Of a stretch of 64,000 nucleotides of DNA, positions 23,870 through 36,503 are shown piece by piece. The notes below the pieces were generated by a model. It had not been told where the DNA came from and searched no databases. It worked only from the letters and a program-made list of their open reading frames with translations. The number at the start of each line of letters is the position of its first letter. The first letter of the stretch is position 1. The DNA is taken from contig NC_084803.1 in assembly GCF_963583255.1 (NCBI RefSeq), positions 10,638,122 to 10,702,121 of the forward strand. Direction: 5' to 3'. The position numbers and the translations under genes were made by a program. The DNA comes from Pyrus communis. Lineage: Eukaryota > Streptophyta > Magnoliopsida > Rosales > Rosaceae.

Positions 23870-23992
23870 AAAGTCCAAAAAAACTTCTCTTTTAATGAAA
23901 ATACATTTTTAAAGGTATAGTGAATAGTACTAGGAAAATGTATAAATATGGTTTTTCGTTAAAAGTAAACAGTACCGGAAGTGTTTTGTTAA
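23870..23992. repeat. Short foldback repeat, copy 2
   Basis: Same family and orientation as 12408-12530, sharing ACTTCTCTTTTAATGAAAA at the left and CCGGAAGTGTTTTGTTAAA at the right (CCAGAAGTG in copy 1). Confidence 0.6.
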
Positions 23993-24636
23993 AACTTCCA
24001 ATAAAATAGGGGTTAAGTCAATTAATGTGTCTATTTCTATGTAAAAGTTTGAATTTCGCTTCTTGTAAAACAAAGTATATAATTTTTTTCTTTAAATTCT
24101 TTATGGAGACATTGAATTTGTGAGATGATATTATGATGGGGTTATTATCCACAACTTATTTTTATCTTTCACACTTGATCATCGAACAAAATAAATGAAA
24201 GAAAATTAATGAACAAAAAATAAATAAGTACAGTTAAGAAGTTAAAATAAATGCTAATGTTACTACCCTGATATGGTAGCGCATCTACGTACACTTCACG
24301 GGCGTGAAAAAATTGGTCGAAGGAGATGAGATTACTTGCAGAAGAGGGGACCTCTTTCTGGGACAAATTCTGAATACATTCCTTTCACTAGGGAGTAGGG
24401 AGCCCCTCCCTACGTGCTTAGCTAGACTCATTGAAAACAATATATCACCATTTCCACTTGATTGAGTGGAGGACATGTCTGTTCCATATTCTTCACCCTT
24501 GAAGCAATATTTGACAAACAATTCAATTGACTAGACTCAATGGCTAGTCACATTCTTAAGATCGATTGTTGGACCATCCAACACATGGGCTTGAACCCGC
24601 AATGCAGTCTATGCCGATTTGGTTTGGATGCATGCG

Positions 24637-24639
<3 letters not shown>

Positions 24640-24667
<28 letters not shown>
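24640..24667. repeat. (CT)n microsatellite
   Basis: About 27 bases of CT following a GCGCGC run. Confidence 0.9.
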
Positions 24668-27600
24668 ACCTAAAGATATCCTAATCTAAGAAAAATAAGA
24701 ATCTTATTGAAATTGTTCAATTCTTTTGATATTATGTCGAAGATTATTCCTGATGCTGAAAGAGCTAAATCTATATAACCGGTTTAGCCCTTTGATTATC
24801 TACATTTTCATTAATATGGTTGACGTTTTGCATGGATAACTCTTAAATATTGATGATCTAATATAGACGATTATAATTGTTAAATTACAGTATAAACTAC
24901 AATACTATGATTAATGAGTGCGTATTTTCTTAAATAAGGACATCCTTACCCTAGAAAACATGTGGTTGGGTACATAATTTTGGTGCATTGCATGGGACTA
25001 GTAATTAATCTGCAGGTGAAGCATTAATCGACAATGAAGTGTTGCTTTTGTTGGAATGTGGGTGGCACCACCGCCAACCGCCACCAGATGGTAATGTCTC
25101 AATAGCCTCGTGCGGGTGGCTCGGTCCAGGGTCTCGTGGGTTTGCCGGCAGCCACGTGAAGCCCCCGCCACGACTGTGGTCTCCCTTCAATGTTTTTGGT
25201 GCCATGAGAGAGAGTGAGACTGTGACTCGACTCCAGGACGAAATTTGTTTACGCTGGTTTGTTGGAACCTTGTTTGCCACATATGTACCGACAAAAAGGA
25301 CCGTACATGAATCATTTTAATTTTAATTTATTCATAATATATATTAATCCCCCCAAACATAACCAAAACAAAGCACATAGGGAACATATGTTTTGTCAAA
25401 TTTATGTAACAATATTAATATTATTTTGTTTGTTTGGTTTTGCATGGCAAATGGCACACTCCTCATCACTCATAAATTACAATATATTTACAAAAATAGA
25501 GTGATTAGATTACCCTAAGTTTTAACAACCAAAGACACGTCTCCCTTGTGCAATTAATTTCAGGAAGAAGCTGTTCTGAATCCAACTGAATAGCGTGATC
25601 TTGTGGCTTTAACTAACTCATACTTAACCTATACTTGACGTTTCCTGTTTTACCAAAGTCAGAGTTATTATTTTATAATCTTAAGAAAAAAATGCCATTG
25701 GTAAGGCTACGTGATTATAATACTTGAAGGTATAATCTAACAATACCATGTTATCAACTCTCTAGTTCACCATTTAAAAAATTATTATGCAATAGATAAC
25801 TGAATTATAAATCAATTAAATGTTGGATTAATATTGTCAATGTTTCAGGTTAATTGACTAATATGGTTCGTTTATTTTATAAAATGAGTTGCTAGATGAC
25901 TAAACGATTTTGAAGTTTGCTAGTTTTTTTACGGGGTTAATAACTTTTTTCTTAGAGCTGAAAAAGTTTAAATCAGAAAGTTACTTCCGCATTAGTTTTG
26001 AGTCGTTTGACTTTAGGGTGTTACCTGAATGGGAAATGCAAGTCCCCGATCTGCTTTTAAGTGGTTATGGGAACCGGCAAGAAAGACGTCCAGAGAGTTA
26101 CTATTTTACAGTAATTTCAGCAACACATCATAATGTCACTACTAGAAATTTCCACTTTGCCGACAAAATTAGTTTGTCGGCAAAAGTCAAAATTCGTCGG
26201 CAAAGAGCCTTTCCCAACAAAAAATTTTGTCGGCAATTTTGTCGCTAAAAGCATGTCGCGCAAGATCTTTCTCGACGAATCTTAATATTTCATTGGCTCA
26301 TTTTTAAGGCGACAAATCTCAGCCGTCAAACTGTGCCCGTCACCAAACCAACATTGCGACAAAATATTTTGTCAACATAGGTTGTTTTTTCACGATGAAG
26401 TTATTTGTCGGCTTAGTGATCTTGTCGCGACAAAACATTTTGTCGGCTAAGTAATCTTGTCGCGACAAAATGGTTTTTCGGCTACGTAGTCCTATGCCAA
26501 CAAACTGGTTTGTTGGCTCAAATTACTTGTGTAGACAAAATAATTAGTTGGTTGAATCTTTTGTGAACAAAAACATTTGTCGGCTAATTGTTATTCACAT
26601 TTGTCGACAAAACATGTCAAGTCCAATATTTTCTAATTTTTATTCACATTTGTTTTTAATAATATTTTTAACCATCACAAACAAGCAAGCTTAAGAGATC
26701 GAGAAGGGGCGTGAATGAAGAATTAATGTAGGAACAACACAAAATTCATGTAATTTAAAATAATGTAAGGTTCACAATTCAGTTTAGTTACAAAATACAA
26801 AAAAATCTATATTTTCATTTCGACATTACTATAATATAGATAAAATATCCTTAAGTATCACCATTCTCACTATAGTCCTCATCACGTTGATATTCAGCAT
26901 CATGAAAATGGGAAACGATTAGGATCATCATGAAACATTCCAGTATCAAACAACTGTAGAAGAAAAACAAATTAAAAAAACCTGATTAGCAAACTTTAAG
27001 GGTGCTAAATATCATTGACACTAAGGAAATGCAAGGCCACACTAGAGTGGTATTTCTAAACAAATAACTTATGAAACCATAAATGTGTAAACAGCAAGAT
27101 AAAGATATCTACTAATCAAGTTAACTTACCAACACCATGCAGCATCACAACCTAGAAAAATTACATGTTTAATAGATACCAGGTAATAATCAAGTTAGCA
27201 TCAACTACTTATACGTAATTCATCACTGTAAACAACAAGATAAACATAACAGCAAGGCAACATGATTCTCACACTCTGTAAACAAGGCAACATGATAAGT
27301 AGATGATATAAATCCTTGCAAGGTCTATAATGTATATAAACATAACACTACCAACCTAGCTAAGTAGGTTATAACTCTAGAACATAAGCATATGCACCTG
27401 GAAACATAAATAAACGATACTAAAGCACCCTAATTCATCACTGTTTATAATCTTTATCAGTGTAAACAAGAAGATATAGACATCTACTAATCAAGTTAAT
27501 CCTCAAATATCAAAATTACCTGGCATGAATGATCCTCACACTGGTCTCCATGCCGTGCTGATATCAGTTGTAAGCTATCTAGCTCAGAATTCCACTTAGC

Positions 27601-27974
27601 CATAGACAACCTGCAAGTGTTATAGAAAGGAAAAACAAATATGTCAAACGTAAACCACAATATCGAATAATTACATTGGAAATCTGGAATTAAAGTCAAG
27701 GGACATTGTTTTTACCAATATTATACAAATCGATTCAGATTTCGTATCCATTCCCTGTCCATGGCATATAAAGTATCTACTCCCTGTTTACAAATTTAAT
27801 TTTACATGCAACATTCATTAGGACCAGCAATCAAACAATGAATAAGATAGGCTGAGGGTGACGGTGTAACAACATACCTTACCAAAGAAAGCAGCTAGCC
27901 TAGAATATAATCAGATTCTTCAGTATATAAGCCCAGCCTTGTAACCGCCCTCTGTATAGGAAAATTGAACAAAT

Positions 27975-28205
27975 TTAGAGAGAATTAGAAGGGGAAGAAC
28001 CCACAATATACTCGCAAAAGAACCCAGTAAAAAAATTGAATGGAAGGTAAAACAATTGCAGATGAGAATTAGAAGGGGAAGAACCCACAATATATACTCG
28101 CAAAAGAACCCACAATACACTCGCAAAAGAACCCAGTAAAAAAATTGAATGGAAGGTAAAACAATTGCATATGAGAATTAGAAGGGGAAGAACCCACAAT
28201 ATACT
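27975..28205 (-). repeat. Tandem duplication in a leader-like region of the CACTA element
   Basis: An approximately 115-bp block (AATTAGAAGGGGAAGAACCC ..) is present twice, with a third partial start. Sub-blocks GAACCCACAATATACTCGC recur within it. In minus sense it is pyrimidine-rich and lies just after a region with coding-like composition, so it may be the 5' leader of the lost transposase gene. Confidence 0.75.
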
Positions 28206-28821
28206 TGCAAAAGAATCGAAAAAGAAAATTGAAAACCCTAAGAGAATTACACAGAAAACTGATGGGTTTATCCATCAGAAACGTAAATTGAAGATAACAA
28301 TTAGGAGGGAAAAACCTTTTTAGGCTTTGACTTTGACGATGGTTTCGATTTCCACCGGAAGGTTGCTGTCGGTCTGTCTATTTGCAGCGACGGAGATGGA
28401 GGTGGAGAAGGAGATGAAGGTGGAGCGGGAGAGGAAGAAGGAGAAGGGTGGGACGGAGAGAGTTAACTGCTTCAAGGACTAAATTCTTAATTTTTTTTTT
28501 CAACTCCGCGCCTCCTTTTAATTTGTTAAATACTGTTTTCTTAAAGTTTAGAATTGTGAGTGACATGCTGCATTCAAATAGCACTGGCTAGCAATTCATG
28601 CAATTAAATTTTGTCTTGTACTGATTTCTAATTTTAATAGACGGTTCTTATTCAATTTTTTTTTGTTATGTATAATCTTTAGTAGTTATGTGCTTTGACC
28701 CTAACAATTATCTTTACAAATCATTCATATCATACATACCATTAAATTTCGTAAGTGTTATACGTACAAAATAAATAAATTTAAATCTACATAATAAATA
28801 TATATATATATACATACACAC

Positions 28822-30850
28822 CATTGAACTTGATAGGATACAAATTCTACGAAACTAATTTGAATGATCCAGCCGTCAAACTTGTTTGTATATCCATCGA
28901 GATCGCATCACCAAAAAATCGAAAAAAAAAAAATCACAATTTAACGGTTATTTTAACTCCGATTTTGATGATTTTTTACAGCTACGCTCCTTGACCCTAT
29001 ACGAGTACAATGAATGAACTCGATCTTCGATTTAAAATATTTACACTAGTGAATACCACAAATCGTATGTTATACTTAATGAAAGTATGAATAAACTCTT
29101 TAGTGTTAGTGAATCTATTATTTTGATGGGATACGCATTCTACGAAACTAGTTTCAACGATCCAACCGTCAAACATGTTTGTATATACTTCGAGATCACA
29201 TATGCCAAAAATTGCAAAAAACAAACATTCAGAGATCAAGTAATGGGGCAAAAATTTTCGACGGTTATCAATGAAAAATCACGATTTAACGGTTATTTTA
29301 ACTCCGATTTTGATGATTTTTTTACAGCTACGCTCCTTGACCCTATACGAGTACAATGAATGAACTCGATCTTCGATTTAAAATATTTACACTAGTGAAT
29401 ACCACAAATCGTATGTTATACTTAATGAAAGTATGAATAAACTCTTCAGTGTTAGTGAATCTATTATTTTGATGGGATACGCATTCTACGAAACTAGTTT
29501 CAACGATCCAACCGTCAAACATGTTTGTATATACTTCGAGATCACATACGCCAAAAATTGAAAAAAACAAACATTCAGAGATCAAGTAATAGGGCAAAAA
29601 TTTTCGACGGTTATCAATGAAAAATCACGATTTAACGGTTATTTTAACTCCGATTTTGATGATTTTTTACAGCTACGCTCCTTGACCCTATACGAGTACA
29701 ATGAATGAACTCGATCTTCAATTTAAAATATTTACACTAGTGGATACCACAAAATCTTATGTTATACTTAATGAAAGTATGAATAAACTCTTCAGTGTTA
29801 GTGAATCTATTATTTTGATGGGATACGCATTCTACGAAACTAGTTTCAACGATCCAACCGTCAAACATGTTTGTATATACTTCAAGATCACATACGCCAA
29901 AAATTGCAAAAAACAAACATTCAGAGATCAAGTAATAGGGCAAAATTTTTCGACGGTTATTAATGAAAAATCACGATTTAACGGTTGTTTTAACTCCGAT
30001 TTTGATGATTTTTTATAGCTACGCTCCTTGACCCTATACGAGTACAATGAATGAACTCGATCTTCAATTTAAAATATTTACACTAGTGGATACCACAAAA
30101 TCTTATGTTATACTTAATGAAAGTATGAATAAACTCTTAAGTGTTAGTGAATCTATTATTTTGATGGGATATGCATTCTACGAAACTAGTTTCAATGATC
30201 CAACCGTTAAACATGTTTGTATATACTTCGAGATCTCATATGCCAAAAATTGCAAAAAACAAACATTCAGCGATCAAGTAATGGGACAAAACTTTTCGAC
30301 GGTTATTAATGAAAAATCACGATTTAACGGTTATTTTAACTCCGATTTTGATGATTTTTTACAGCTACGCTCCTTGACCCTATACGAGTACAATGAATGA
30401 ACTCGATCTTCAATTTAAAATATTTACACTAGTGAATACCACAAATCGTATGTTATACTTAATGAAAGTATGAATAAACTCTTTAGTGTTAGTGAATCTA
30501 TTATTTTGATGGGATACGCATTCTACGAAACTAGTTTCAACGATCCAACCGTCAAACATGTTTGTATATACTTCGAGATCACATACACCAAAAATTGCAA
30601 AAAACAAACATTCAGAGATCAAGTAATGGGGCAAAATTTTTCGACGGTTATCAATGAAAAATCACGATTTAACGGTTATTTTAACTCCGATTTTGATGAT
30701 TTTTTACAGCTACACTCATTGACCCTATACGAGTGCAATGAATGAACTCGATCTTCAATTTAAAATATTTACACTAGTGGATACCACAAAATCTTATGTT
30801 ATATTTAATGAAAGTATGAATAAACTCTTAATTGTTAGTGAATCTATTAT
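28822..30850. repeat. Array of 346-bp tandem repeats inside the CACTA element
   Basis: Five full units plus partial units at both ends. The phrase ATGAATGAACTCGATCTT starts at 29010, 29356, 29701, 30047, 30393 and 30738, so the period is 345 or 346 bp. Units differ at only a few positions. Several units have a + frame of about 117 codons whose TGA overlaps the ATG of the next unit, and an 84-codon frame on the other strand. The first partial unit (about 28822-29009) is the most diverged. Confidence 0.95.
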
Positions 30851-31077
30851 ATCTTTGCACATTTAATATTTTCTAATAGACTAGTAGTGTATGAATGTTT
30901 GTTTATTAGGCGCACGAATTTCATAATCTAAACCGTTCAAATCCATGAAAATCATCTAATATATAAACCTACGATAGAAATCGTTAAAATTATTTTTGAG
31001 CGGTAAAGACCCCGCTAAGTTTTTTCATAAATAAGAATCCTTATCAAACTGAAATCGGATGGCGCGAGAGAATAATA

Positions 31078-31265
31078 TGGGAGGGAAGTCGGGATTAGCA
31101 TGCAATTGGGAGGGAGATCATGAGGCGACAAAATAGGATTAGCATGCAACTGGGAGGGAGATCATGATGTGAACCGACAATTGGGGGATGTGAACCGATT
31201 ATGGGAGGGAGATCATGTGGCGGCAAAATAGGATTAGGAAGAAATGGGAGGGAGATCATGCAATT
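31078..31265. repeat. Scattered GGGAGGGAGATCATG repeats
   Basis: The 15-base word GGGAGGGAGATCATG occurs four times in under 190 bases, and CAAAATAGGATTAG is also repeated. Inside the CACTA element, right of the 346-bp array. Confidence 0.75.
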
Positions 31266-32693
31266 GGGGGATGTAGGTTTGGATTGCCTTGGCAAATTTA
31301 TAAGTTTGTTCTTATAATTATATGTTATGTTTTTATAATGGATGATTACATACAACCATATTCAAATTTACAATTGTAATTGACTAATTGACTAATAATT
31401 GATCATAACCTAAACCAAGTTATCTGTTGCTAGAAAGTAGTTTGGAGTCAGAATTGATAAGAAGAACTTTTTCACTACTTGATCTAGATTTACAGTTTTA
31501 CAACATACTTTTCGCATGAGAATATTAGTTAGTTTGCATGGAATGTATATGGAAGCGAACATAAAGAGATTGGGTTAAGTTGCAAGACTAATACTATAAG
31601 GAATTTTTTATTTTTCCAAACACTCACATATTATGAAATCAAATTGTCAATATAGATTATTGATGGCATAAAACTACAATCCAGAAATATGAAATGCTAG
31701 ATATCTCTTTATCTATATATGCTCCCGTCCGTATAGAGAAACAAGAAAGACAGAATGAGAGCATAAATAGTCGCCAAGAGCTTTGATTGCGTTCCTCGGA
31801 AAAAAATGGAAAGGTGCACTGGTGAAAACCTCTCACGTAGAGTTATTATTACCTTGCCGATGACATACTTTATTGCCTCTTTAATCAATTTGCCGATGAA
31901 ATACTTTGTTGCCTCACATCATCGGCTAATATTTCAATATAACGGGAAAAGTTCCCGCCAAAGTTTACCCGTCAAAACAAAATTTGTCAGGGCATCAAAT
32001 TTACGCCTACAAAATGATCGTCGGCTAACGTTCCAATTTTCTCGGCTAAGATTGGTGTTATAAATTGATTCTATCGTGAGTATTTAGCCGACAAATTAAA
32101 ATTTTCGTCGAGAAAGGACTCTTGTGCCGACAAAATTTTGCTTTGTCGGTTTATAATTTGTCGGCAAAATTATATTTTCTAGTAGTGTGTCATTCTCCAA
32201 AAACATCCAACTTCACTGGTGTCATGTGACTGAGAGTGTTTGAATTCCAGATATCTGCAACAAAGTATGATTATCTCTCGTCTTATTTTCATCCAACTTT
32301 CCTTTCCTTTTCTTATATTTTTTTTTTTTTTTGTTCTTTTTATTTTTATAAAAAAATTAATATAAAACGTTGATGCAATTTAGAAGAGATGAAATGAAAG
32401 AGAGATTCGGAGGGGAGAATATTTTTTTCACTGTATTTGATGACGTGTGTAAAAGATATGGTCTTGATGCGCGTGAGGATTGGGGAAGTAAGATCTATCT
32501 CTGAATATAGTGTTGGGGGTTCAGAAAGCAATGAGGGGCAAGTGGGTCGGCTAAAAGTGGAGCATTGATACCGACAATCTTAGCCAATGTTCCCTGCACT
32601 CCTTGTCCCATCCCCGCCCTTCACCGCCATCTTGTCCCCCCATCCCTGCCTAATTAGTCCCTCCACGATCCCACTCCCTCTCTCCCTCACTCC

Positions 32694-32702
32694 GTATATA
32701 TA
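32694..32702 (+). promoter_or_regulatory. TATA box of the IAA29-type gene
   Basis: TATATATTA within GTATATATATTAAAG, about 106 bases before the start codon, preceded by a C/T-rich stretch. Confidence 0.6.
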
Positions 32703-32807
32703 TTAAAGCAAGAAACCCAGACCCCTTAAACCCCAGACTTTCTGTTTCTGTAACTCATAATTTATTGGTAATCTTTTGTTTGTTCTTGTTGGATTGGATT
32801 ACATGAT

Positions 32808-34072
32808 ATGGAGCTTCAACTTGGTCTCGCTCTTCCAAGCACTCCTCCTCCTCCTTCTCCGCCAATCAAGGGCTTCGACTTGAACAGCTTTGTTTACGAA
32901 GCTAGGGTTTGTAGTAGTATTAATGACAACTACAAGAAATGCAGCTTTGCGCAAGCTTTTGTTGATGGCAAGAACGACAAGACTAGTACTACTAGTGCAA
33001 CGGCCGTGCCTCGAACGCTGCCTTTGTTGCTTTGGAACAAGCAACCTAACAACGACGGTGACGAGGAGGACGACGACAACAACCCTCATAAACGCCAACA
33101 CTGCAACTCCCGCTTTACCGTTGTCATCAAGTAATAATCTATATCTCTTTCTTCAATGTCAGTTTCTCTCTCTAATTCAAAGTTTTCATCTTCACAAAAT
33201 GATATATATTTTAAATAATTTTAATGTAAAAATTAAAAATTCGAGCTTTAAGTGTGAGAGTCAGAGACAGTTGATCAAGTTTCTCTTGATCAACTGACTT
33301 AACGCGCATTTATCTCTTTAATTAATCCACAGTTTTGATAATTTTTTTGTTCAAAAAAGGTTCATAACAATAAATTAATAATTTGGTCCATGTTATTTGG
33401 TTTGGTATAGAAATGATGGAGATGGATTGATAGGGTGGCCGCCCATTAAGTCATGGAGAAAGGAGATTTGCTTCCACCACCACAACAACAACCGCGGTGG
33501 TGGTAATGGAACGGTGAGAAATATTAACGGCTGTGGTGGCGGTGGCAGATCAGGTTCATCATCAAACTCAAACCAGTACTACAACAATTCTACATTCGTT
33601 AAGGTGAAAATGGAGGGAGTGGGAATAGCAAGAAAGATTGACTTGAGCCTCCACCAATCTTTCCAAACACTCACAGACACCTTGATGGACATGTTTGACA
33701 AATGTAAGTACTTCAGAGCGCCACGCATGCATTGACGTGCCACTGTTTTCGGGTTTAAGTTTTAACAATTTCCACGTGTGGAATTCTTTGCGAAACAGGT
33801 CAGATGGATTCGAAAAACTATAAGCTCACTTATCAAGACAGAGAAGGAGACTGGCTATTAGCTCAAGATGTTCCTTGGAGGTTCGATTAATCAACTAATT
33901 GAACAATATTTATATAAGTATTATACATCGATGAGATTATTTAACGTATAGGGTTTTGTAACTTCCGTTCAATTAGCCTGTGATTAAGAAACTGAACATG
34001 TTTTAATTTTGGTTATGCAGAAATTTCATCCGGTCGGTGCAGCGTCTGAACTTGCTTAAGAGAAGTGATTAG
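32808..34072 (+). CDS. IAA29: Aux/IAA auxin response repressor, IAA29 type, 249 aa
   Basis: Nuclear repressor that binds ARF factors through its PB1 domain and is degraded through TIR1/AFB when auxin is present. Exons: 32808-33130, 33411-33703, 33799-33880, 34021-34072, 750 nt in frame, all GT-AG. Domain I is the EAR motif LQLGLAL (residues 3-9), a docking site for TOPLESS. Domain II is the degron GWPPI (116-120), with Ile in place of the usual Val. Domains III/IV (about 170-249) have FVKVKMEGVGIARKIDL and DREGDWLLAQDVPW. The middle is rich in Asn, Gly and His. Domain layout and wording fit the IAA29 branch; the exact ortholog is inference. Start is the first ATG with the EAR motif directly behind it. 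Confidence 0.92.
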
Positions 34073-36453
34073 TGGGAGTGACAGGAGATTGTCAATGGGT
34101 CATCGAGATTTTGACTGAACAATTTGCTCTAGCTAGTTTTAATAGGCCCATGAGACTTGTTGCAGATGATTTTTTGAATGACTGCTATGTATAATAGTAT
34201 GGAATTATAATATAGAACATCATAATCAGTTCAGTTGTATAACATATGAATCACCTAAAATTTCCCCCACAATAGTAAAATTAATGTTTTATATCTTATA
34301 GCTAAATGTCCATATAACTTGCATATTTTTTCTTATACGAACAATGTTAGAGAAAGGGAATTGAACACGCACTTTCAACTTGAAAAAATACGTTCTAAAT
34401 CATTCGATTTACATGACTATGACTGTCATGATCCACTATCGAACTGTCTTCCCACAAAAAAAATATGATTAGTGCCATGTATACATTAATTTTTACCTCT
34501 TACATATGATTTGGATCTCATTTTGATTCAAATTATGGAGATCATAGGGATCTTCGCATCTTAGTCATTCATCGTGTATCGTGTGGTCATAAATTATTTG
34601 ACTTTTTTTATTTAAAATTAAACACATAATATCTGACGAAAACTTGCCACATAATGTACGATAAACGGTTAGGATATGGGAATCCTTAGGGCATATTCAA
34701 AAAGTATGAATTAGGCGTGGGGCCAACTTTAGTAATTCGAACCGTCTATTTTGTAAGTCTCGATTCATAGATTATCCTTACAAAAATTCAATTCAATTCG
34801 AAATCATTTGCTTATTTAATTATCAAGATAAAATTTCATTGTTTCTTATATAACAAAGTATTCGTAAATTTCTTTGAACTCAATCAGATGTCTTAAACAT
34901 TTCCGATTTGGCTAATATTTTGCAAGGATGTTCTATAAGGTGCAAATTGAATATAGACGGTTCGTATCGTTAAAGTTTGATGTGGTGTGAACCCTATAAC
35001 AAATCCCCATTTTTATAAAAAATTGAGATCCATCCTCTTAAAGGTTTCCTCTATATATAGGGATATGATAAAGGGACAAATATTTTTACATTTCTTCTGA
35101 GCCTTTAGATTTTATGACATCCAATATTCCTAATTAAGAGTGATATGGAAACTTTTAATCATTAAATAATATAGTTGATGAAGTGGATTAGGAACTAATA
35201 TAATAAATAAACAAATAAAGATTAAAACTTAAAATGAATAAAAACTAGGAATTTCCCTAAAAAAGTAAAAACCGTAGAAGCATATTCGACTCTTATGAAC
35301 TCGCATCCAAAGTCTTGAGTGGGCTTGTGAACTCGCATCCCTAACCCCTATATATGCATATATGTATATATCTAGTGGGCTTGTGTGTGCCAAGCTCTTG
35401 TTGGGTTTAATTGTGAAGCTTTCCCCGTTCGACCACCAATAAATGTTGGGCTCAAGTCTTCACCCGATGTGATTTTGGCAACGCCCTTTTTTCTTATGCA
35501 CTCTTTGTTTGTTTGTTTTTTTTTTTTTTTTTTCTTCTCTTATAGTTGGTTTGCGTAAATTAAAAGACAACAGTCAAGAAACGGAGGAATGCACAAAAAG
35601 AAAACGGAACGTGAAAATCGTTACCGATCATTATTCAACGCGACAGCACCTTCAATATTCGTTTAATACTAGTTGAAATTTACCTATCAATTAGTTCTTG
35701 GTGTGAAGTTTTTTGTTTCAATATTCGAAAAAAATTGTTATTAACACTTCAAATGGTCATTTTGCATTCTTGATTCTTCAATAAAAAAGAGTGCGTTGAT
35801 AAACTTTTATTTACCGGGTCAATCCACCATTTGCGGACAAATATAAAATTTTAAAATACATTATATTAGGGTGCCCTCTTTGCGAGTGAAAAGAAGTCAC
35901 TCCTTTTGCGTGTTGGAAAGATAAGAGAGCGAGTCAATGAAAAGATCTATGGGTCGTTCAAAAACAAGGGCAAATGTGTCGTTTCAAGGCAAGTCACATC
36001 CATCTTGCGTGGGCTCCGGTTGGATATTCCCCAATAAAAAAAAAACCATTCCGTCCGGATCTCTTTCTCTTAATTCTCTAAATCAAAGAATCTGTGTTAT
36101 TGAAAATTAATCTAACGGCTATAAATAGAGACGCACTTTAAAAGTTATACTAACTTCAATCGTTAGATCAAATTTCAACTATATGGATCCCCAATAAATA
36201 GCCACGTTGGGCCGATTATTCCAAAGCTTCGTGAATCTGCCACCATTGTGAGTGCCAGCATTTACCTACTCACCGTCTCACCTGCGCTCAAACCATCTTT
36301 GTTCAAAACGCACAAATGAAAAATTGCCACGTTTCTCACAACTGCATGTGTAAGTCGTTAACTCGAAGTGTACGAGGTTGCATCTGTAGACGATCCCCCC
36401 CCCCCGGTGATCAGCTTCTGCGCTCCTCCGATCTTCCCTGCAGGCTTGTCCCC

Positions 36454-36457
<4 letters not shown>
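34073..36457. other. Intergenic between the IAA29-type and GT17 genes
   Basis: AT-rich, with a T-tract at 35513-35533. It contains the 3' UTR of the IAA29-type gene and probably the promoter of the GT17 gene at its right end. No further gene seen. Confidence 0.6.

Positions 36458-36458
<1 letters not shown>

Positions 36459-36499
<41 letters not shown>
36459..36499. repeat. (CT)n microsatellite in the GT17 5' leader
   Basis: About 41 bases of CT. It lies upstream of a likely 5' UTR exon that ends at 36598 before a GT donor. The matching acceptor TTCATGCAG ends at 37624, giving a 5' UTR intron of about 1 kb (inferred). Confidence 0.7.

Positions 36500-36503
<4 letters not shown>

Larger units (their letters stand above)
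21821..26136. other. Gene-poor stretch
   Basis: Mostly AT-rich. It holds a copy of the short foldback family (23870-23992), a CT microsatellite (24640-24667) and one GC-rich patch at 25020-25220 with an open frame on both strands but no recognisable domain. No gene supported. Confidence 0.6.
26137..32187. mobile_element. Non-autonomous CACTA (En/Spm) transposon, 6.05 kb
   Basis: The left end CACTACTAGAAA and right end TTTCTAGTAGTG are perfect inverted CACTA termini. A 3-bp target duplication TGT lies at 26134-26136 and 32188-32190. Both subterminal zones (about 26150-26615 and 31855-32175) are packed with TTTGTCGGC / GCCGACAAA repeats in both orientations, the usual transposase-binding arrays of this superfamily. 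No complete TNP2 transposase is present. One possible scrap is MDREWIRN on the minus strand at 27762, which resembles the start of the transposase-associated domain and is cut by a stop six codons later. The interior holds a repeated leader-like block (27975-28205) and a 346-bp tandem array (28822-30850). Confidence 0.95.

Noticed and set aside
25005..25320. Overlapping frames on both strands in a GC-rich patch
   Set aside because: Open on both strands because of base composition. No domain, no splice context.
27920..28275. Three overlapping minus-strand frames
   Set aside because: Products of a tandem duplication in the CACTA leader; the frames repeat the same peptide.
28822..30850. Repeat array as CRISPR-like
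   Set aside because: Units are 346 bp with no unique spacers, in a plant transposon. It is an ordinary tandem array.
32799..33101. 100-codon minus-strand frame
   Set aside because: Shadow of IAA29-type exon 1.
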